From contig JBEKYH010000228.1 of NCBI GenBank assembly GCA_049511115.1, forward strand, positions 1 through 7,797: a DNA stretch of 7,797 nucleotides, in the 5' to 3' direction. Each line of letters opens with the position of its first letter. Positions within the stretch are counted from its first letter, which is position 1. The notes beneath the pieces are model-generated. The model was not told where the DNA came from and did not search any database. It saw only the letters and a list, made by a program, of their open reading frames with translations. Made by a program: the position numbers and the translations under genes. Origin of the DNA: JBEKYH01 sp049511115. Its GTDB lineage: Bacteria; Planctomycetota; Phycisphaerae; Tepidisphaerales; Tepidisphaeraceae. Shown in pieces: positions 5,034 to 7,797 of this stretch.

Positions 5034-6470
5034 ATGAGGACCAAACGTCTTAAAGCAATCACCAGCGCTGCGATTGAAACCCTGGAACAACGCCGTCTTC
5101 TGTCGGTTAGCGTGATTAACGGCGTTTTGACTGTCGCCGATGGTCATCGGCCAACGGCACGCCATATTGTCATCAACATCGACGCGACAACCGGCGACTA
5201 CGACGTCGTCGATAACGGCGTTTCGCAGGAATTTCCGGCCGCCGGCATCGACTGCTTTTCCATAAGCGGCGGGCAAAGCGCCAACTTTATCGAAATTAAC
5301 GCGACTTTCCCCGACCAGGCCAATTTGAACTTGATTCAGGGCGGACCCCAAGGCGATACGATCATTGGCGGCGCGAGCGGCCACGAATTGATCTTCAGCG
5401 GAAACGGCGACGACTCTATCGAGGCCCGCGGCCCGGACGAATTCATCTCGGGCGAGAACGGCGCGGACACCATTGTGGCCGGCCCGGGACCGGAAACCAT
5501 TGACGGTGGAAATGGCAACGACTCCGTTCAGCTTGGTTCGGGTCACGAGATCGCCACGGCCGGCAACGGTCGCGATACGCTCATTGGCGGCAAGGGCCAT
5601 GACAGCCTGGTCGGTGGCGCCGGCTCCGACAAGATTATGGTCACCTCCTCGACCGCGTTTGACACACTTGTCGCGGGAACGGGGAGTTCCACGCTTATCG
5701 CCAACTTCGGCCACGACAGCCTGGACGGCAGCGGCGGCGGAAATGATCTGCTTGACGGGCTGTCGGGATTTGACACCGTTCGCGGCGCTACCGGCAACCT
5801 TGGAATGGACTCCATCCTCAGCGCCACGGGCGACAGCATCACTGCCGGCACTCGGGACGACGTTATAAACCCCGAGGTCTTTTCAAACGAATCGATTTCC
5901 GCCATGGCGAACATTTATGGCGCGGGGCACTCGAGCCCGCCCGACCCTTCTGGCAATGGAGCCGGGATTCTCCCGCCGGAATTTGATCTGCCCCCGGACG
6001 CTTCAATCCTGACCTTTACGAGCGTGACAGGAAAAATCTCTTTGAACAATGGGTATTTAGGCGAATTCAACGATCCCGATGACGGCGGCAGCAGCAGCAA
6101 CTACTCGATTCCCGTGGGAAGTTTTTCACCGCTGGATGGTTTGGCCGGGATTAAAGCGCCGGGCCAGGGGTGGTTGGTCGGGGTATTTGAAAGCGGTTCC
6201 GAACCCTCCGGCACGCCGCCGACGAGCTTGGATTTCACTTCCATCGGCACAAACTTTACGAGTCTCTCACCGTTGCTCGATCAGCCGTTCTTCGTCGGAG
6301 ACGGCCTCACCGGAGACGGCACGGGCGCTGCGCAGCAGTTCCATGTGCCCGCGGGCGCAACCCGGCTGTTTCTAGGAATCGCCGACGGCAGTGGCGGAGC
6401 CATCGGCTATTACTATGACAACTCCGGCAGCTTTACTGCCTCGTTCCAGGTTACGCCCGCAGCACCATAG
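5034..6470 (+). CDS. Surface/secreted protein: LEPR-XLL motif, RTX-like repeats, PA-IL-like lectin domain
   Basis: The 478-aa product begins with a basic stretch and 'IETLEQRRLLS' (15-24), a variant of the planctomycete LEPR-XLL motif found at the N-terminus of large exported proteins. Residues 28-100 form an unrecognised beta-rich segment. Residues 103-202 hold about 11 glycine/aspartate nonapeptides of the RTX (hemolysin-type, calcium-binding) type, with weaker ones to about 280. A Pro/Gly-rich linker (297-320) follows. Residues about 321-475 resemble the PA-IL/LecA-like domain seen in many PEP-CTERM and other exported proteins: 'GWLVGVFESGSEP', 'LDFTSIGTNFTSLSPLL', 'FFVGDGLTGDGTG', 'VPAGATRLFLG-x-x-DG' and a closing 'NSGSFTASFQV'. 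LecA binds galactosides using calcium; sugar binding here is inference. There is no C-terminal PEP-CTERM anchor. Likely role: cell-surface or matrix binding. The start is set by the Shine-Dalgarno at 5021. Intergenic 6471-6653 has no clear terminator. Confidence 0.85.
   Translation: MRTKRLKAITSAAIETLEQRRLLSVSVINGVLTVADGHRPTARHIVINIDATTGDYDVVDNGVSQEFPAAGIDCFSISGGQSANFIEINATFPDQANLNLIQGGPQGDTIIGGASGHELIFSGNGDDSIEARGPDEFISGENGADTIVAGPGPETIDGGNGNDSVQLGSGHEIATAGNGRDTLIGGKGHDSLVGGAGSDKIMVTSSTAFDTLVAGTGSSTLIANFGHDSLDGSGGGNDLLDGLSGFDTVRGATGNLGMDSILSATGDSITAGTRDDVINPEVFSNESISAMANIYGAGHSSPPDPSGNGAGILPPEFDLPPDASILTFTSVTGKISLNNGYLGEFNDPDDGGSSSNYSIPVGSFSPLDGLAGIKAPGQGWLVGVFESGSEPSGTPPTSLDFTSIGTNFTSLSPLLDQPFFVGDGLTGDGTGAAQQFHVPAGATRLFLGIADGSGGAIGYYYDNSGSFTASFQVTPAAP
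5340..5639 (+). repeat. RTX-like nonapeptide repeat block
   Basis: This region encodes residues 103-202 of the surface protein. From residue 131 to 202 there are eight consecutive units of exactly nine residues. The acidic residue at unit position 6 runs D108, E118, D127, E136, D145, E154, D163, E172, D181, D190, D199. Asp-bearing units mostly follow the consensus G-G-x-G-x-D; most Glu-bearing units (such as RGPDE, GPGPE, GSGHE) depart from it. At DNA level the units have diverged, so this is a protein-level repeat. Confidence 0.75.
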
Positions 6471-6561
6471 CCGCTTGCAGACATTTCAATTCAAATTGCT
6501 ACGGCCATGCGTTTGCTTGTGCCGGCCGCGAACGAAACTCATCAACGGAAACTATTGCCCT

Positions 6562-6588
6562 CCCCAAACTTTATAACCGCCCCAAACT
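6562..6588 (+). repeat. Direct repeat of CCCCAAACT upstream of floA
   Basis: The nonamer CCCCAAACT occurs at 6562-6570 and 6580-6588, start-to-start distance 18 bases, in the otherwise featureless 183-base gap before floA. It ends 22 bases before the -10-like TACAAT at 6611, so it could be an activator or repressor site on one DNA face. This may be chance. Confidence 0.35.
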
Positions 6589-6610
6589 CGCGTGCCTTGC
6601 CCGCTCGCTT

Positions 6611-6644
6611 TACAATGTTTGCGTTCGTTTGAAAATCGAAAGGA
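6611..6644 (+). promoter_or_regulatory. floA -10-like element and Shine-Dalgarno
   Basis: TACAAT (6611-6616, 5/6 to TATAAT) would give a leader of about 30 bases. GAAAGGA (6638-6644) is a good Shine-Dalgarno nine bases before ATG 6654 and supports that start. No good -35 is present at the expected distance (6588-6593 reads TCGCGT). Confidence 0.45.
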
Positions 6645-6653
6645 CCGCGCTCT

Positions 6654-7697
6654 ATGCAATACCTCTTCCCCCTCGCTCAAGACAGCAACAGCAGCCCGTT
6701 CAGCCCGTTCACGATCGTTGTTCTGGTCGTGGTCATCATCATTTTCCTGGTGGTTTTTGGCCTGCTCTTCCAATTCATCGGCCTTTACATCCGGGCCTTG
6801 GTCTCGGGGGCGAAAGTCAGCTTGATGGAATTGCTCGGCATGCGGCTGCGAAAGGTGAACGCCCTGGTGATCGTCAACAGCCGCATTCAGGCGATCCGCG
6901 CCGGGCTCCAAGTCACGCAAGCCGACATGGAAAGCCACATGCTTGCCGGCGGCAATGTGCAGCGGGTGATCAACGCCATGATCGCGGCCAGCAAGGCAAA
7001 TATTGAGCTTCCCTGGCGCACGGCGACGGCGATTGATCTGGCCGGGCGAGATATTCTTGATGCAGTGAAAACCAGCGTGAATCCCAAGGTCATCGACGTT
7101 CCCAATCCACAGCTTGGCCGCCCCACCATCGACGGCGTCGCCAAGGACGGGATTCAGTTGAAGGTCAAGGCGCGCGTCACCGTGCGCACCAATATCAAGA
7201 GCCTGGTGGGCGGGGCGACCGAGGAAACGATTATCGCTCGCGTCGGCGAGGGCATCGTCAACGCCATCGGTTCGGCCGAGGATTACAAGCATGTGCTGGA
7301 AAATCCCGACCGGATTTCCAAGGCCGTGTTGAGCAAGGGTCTCGACGCTAATACGGCGTTTGAGATTCTGTCGATTGACGTTGCCGATATTGATGTGGGC
7401 GAAAATCTGGGCGCGAAATTGGCCGCCGACCGCGCCGAATCCGACAAGCGCCGCTTTCAGGCCGAGGCCGAACAGCGCCGCGCGATGGCCGTGGCGCTGG
7501 AGCAGGAAAATATCGCCAAACAGGCAGAGAATCGGGCCTTGGTCGTGCTGGCCGAAGCGGAAGTGCCGCGGGCCATGGCCGACGCCTTCCGGGCCGGGAA
7601 CATGGGCGTGATGGATTATTACAAGTTGCGGAATATTCAGGCGGATTCGAATATGCGCGACGCGATCGCCAAGCCGCCGGAAGGAACGCCAAAGTAG
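6654..7697 (+). CDS. floA: Flotillin-like protein FloA
   Basis: FloA is a membrane scaffold of the SPFH/flotillin group that organises functional membrane microdomains and influences membrane fluidity, secretion and signalling complexes. The 347-aa product is close to the B. subtilis length (331). It has a short polar N-terminus, a membrane-embedded hydrophobic stretch (about 19-49), 'GAKVSLMELLGMRLRKV' (52-68), and the FloA body with 'LPWRTATAIDLAGRD' (119-133) and 'DGVAKDGIQLKVKARVTVR' (160-178), the SPFH beta region. 'ARVGEGIVNAIGSAEDYKHVLENP' follows near 195-218, then a charged coiled coil (about 250-305, rich in Ala, Glu, Arg) and the conserved tail 'MGVMDYYKLRNIQADS-x-MR' (317-335). 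The match is end to end with no missing block. In Firmicutes floA often lies next to an NfeD-type gene; the window ends too soon to see one here, and the 100 bases after the stop contain no gene start that I can support. Confidence 0.96.
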   Translation: MQYLFPLAQDSNSSPFSPFTIVVLVVVIIIFLVVFGLLFQFIGLYIRALVSGAKVSLMELLGMRLRKVNALVIVNSRIQAIRAGLQVTQADMESHMLAGGNVQRVINAMIAASKANIELPWRTATAIDLAGRDILDAVKTSVNPKVIDVPNPQLGRPTIDGVAKDGIQLKVKARVTVRTNIKSLVGGATEETIIARVGEGIVNAIGSAEDYKHVLENPDRISKAVLSKGLDANTAFEILSIDVADIDVGENLGAKLAADRAESDKRRFQAEAEQRRAMAVALEQENIAKQAENRALVVLAEAEVPRAMADAFRAGNMGVMDYYKLRNIQADSNMRDAIAKPPEGTPK

Positions 7698-7698
7698 G

Positions 7699-7740
7699 GC
7701 CGAGGACTGCCTGCGGCGAGCGAAGTCGAGCCGAGGACTG
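7699..7740. repeat. 11-bp direct repeat after floA
   Basis: GCCGAGGACTG occurs at 7699-7709 and again at 7730-7740, a 31-base period beginning two bases after the floA stop. The middle contains GAGCGAAGTCGAG, typical of short intergenic repeat sequences. Function unknown. Confidence 0.5.
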
Positions 7741-7761
7741 AGAGACGGAAAGTTTGAGTAG

Positions 7762-7778
7762 GGTCTGCACTGCGGACC
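7762..7778. repeat. Hairpin-forming inverted repeat
   Basis: GGTCTGC (7762-7768) and GCGGACC (7772-7778) form a seven-pair stem (one T-G wobble) around the loop ACT. No T run follows on either side, so it is not a standard intrinsic terminator, though it could stop or protect the floA transcript. From memory, 'GTAGGGTC-x-GC...GCGGACC' sequences recur between genes in some planctomycete-like genomes, so it may be a dispersed repeat. Confidence 0.4.
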
Positions 7779-7797
7779 GCATTCCGGCAAATTGGTC

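Noticed and set aside
6552..7790. 412-codon open frame on the minus strand, longer than floA itself
   Set aside because: It is antisense to an end-to-end floA match. The product is low-complexity, rich in His, Gln, Asp and Arg, with no recognisable domain, and its length is explained by the GC-rich codon pattern of floA.

Overview
The window reads as a piece of a GC-rich Planctomycetota genome. The main pointer is the N-terminus of the secreted repeat protein at 5034-6470. It carries a variant of the LEPR-XLL surface-protein motif (Leu-Glu-Gln-Arg-Arg-Leu-Leu), which is typical of planctomycetes. The style of the polytopic glycosyltransferase-like protein and the FloA-type flotillin fit the same phylum. 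No rRNA, tRNA or CRISPR array is visible.

Layout. (a) 1-773, plus strand: the last 35 codons of what looks like an IS630-type transposase overlap an open frame whose C-terminal third is an SLBB-like domain. The SLBB frame has only a TTG start and no signal peptide, so it looks like the leftover 3' part of a polysaccharide-export type gene. (b) 802-2820, minus strand: a complete NAD-dependent DNA ligase, ligA, tail-to-tail with the SLBB frame. (c) 2903-3349, plus strand: two small genes in one reading frame, separated by TGA and one codon. They resemble a toxin-antitoxin style pair. The second has an ADP-ribosyltransferase-like HG...YFWE signature, but its start and end halves appear joined by an internal deletion. 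(d) 3374-4864, minus strand: a 496-aa multi-spanning membrane protein of GT-C/GT39 type. (e) 5034-6470, plus strand: a secreted 478-aa protein with LEPR-XLL motif, RTX-like nonapeptides and a C-terminal PA-IL/LecA-like lectin domain. (f) 6654-7697, plus strand: floA. (g) 7698-7797: a short non-coding tail with a direct repeat and a hairpin.

There is no obvious multi-gene pathway. The genes are mostly single transcription units with alternating strands. The only likely operon is the small two-gene locus at 2903-3349. ligA and that locus are divergent, and both have a recognisable -10/-35 placed so that transcription would begin at or next to the start codon, which suggests leaderless mRNAs. 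The secreted RTX protein and floA instead have good Shine-Dalgarno sequences.

The items most worth a second look are the collapsed ART-like gene with a 16-bp perfect palindrome at the apparent junction, the alternating Asp/Glu pattern of the RTX repeats, and the transposase/SLBB overlap at the left edge.
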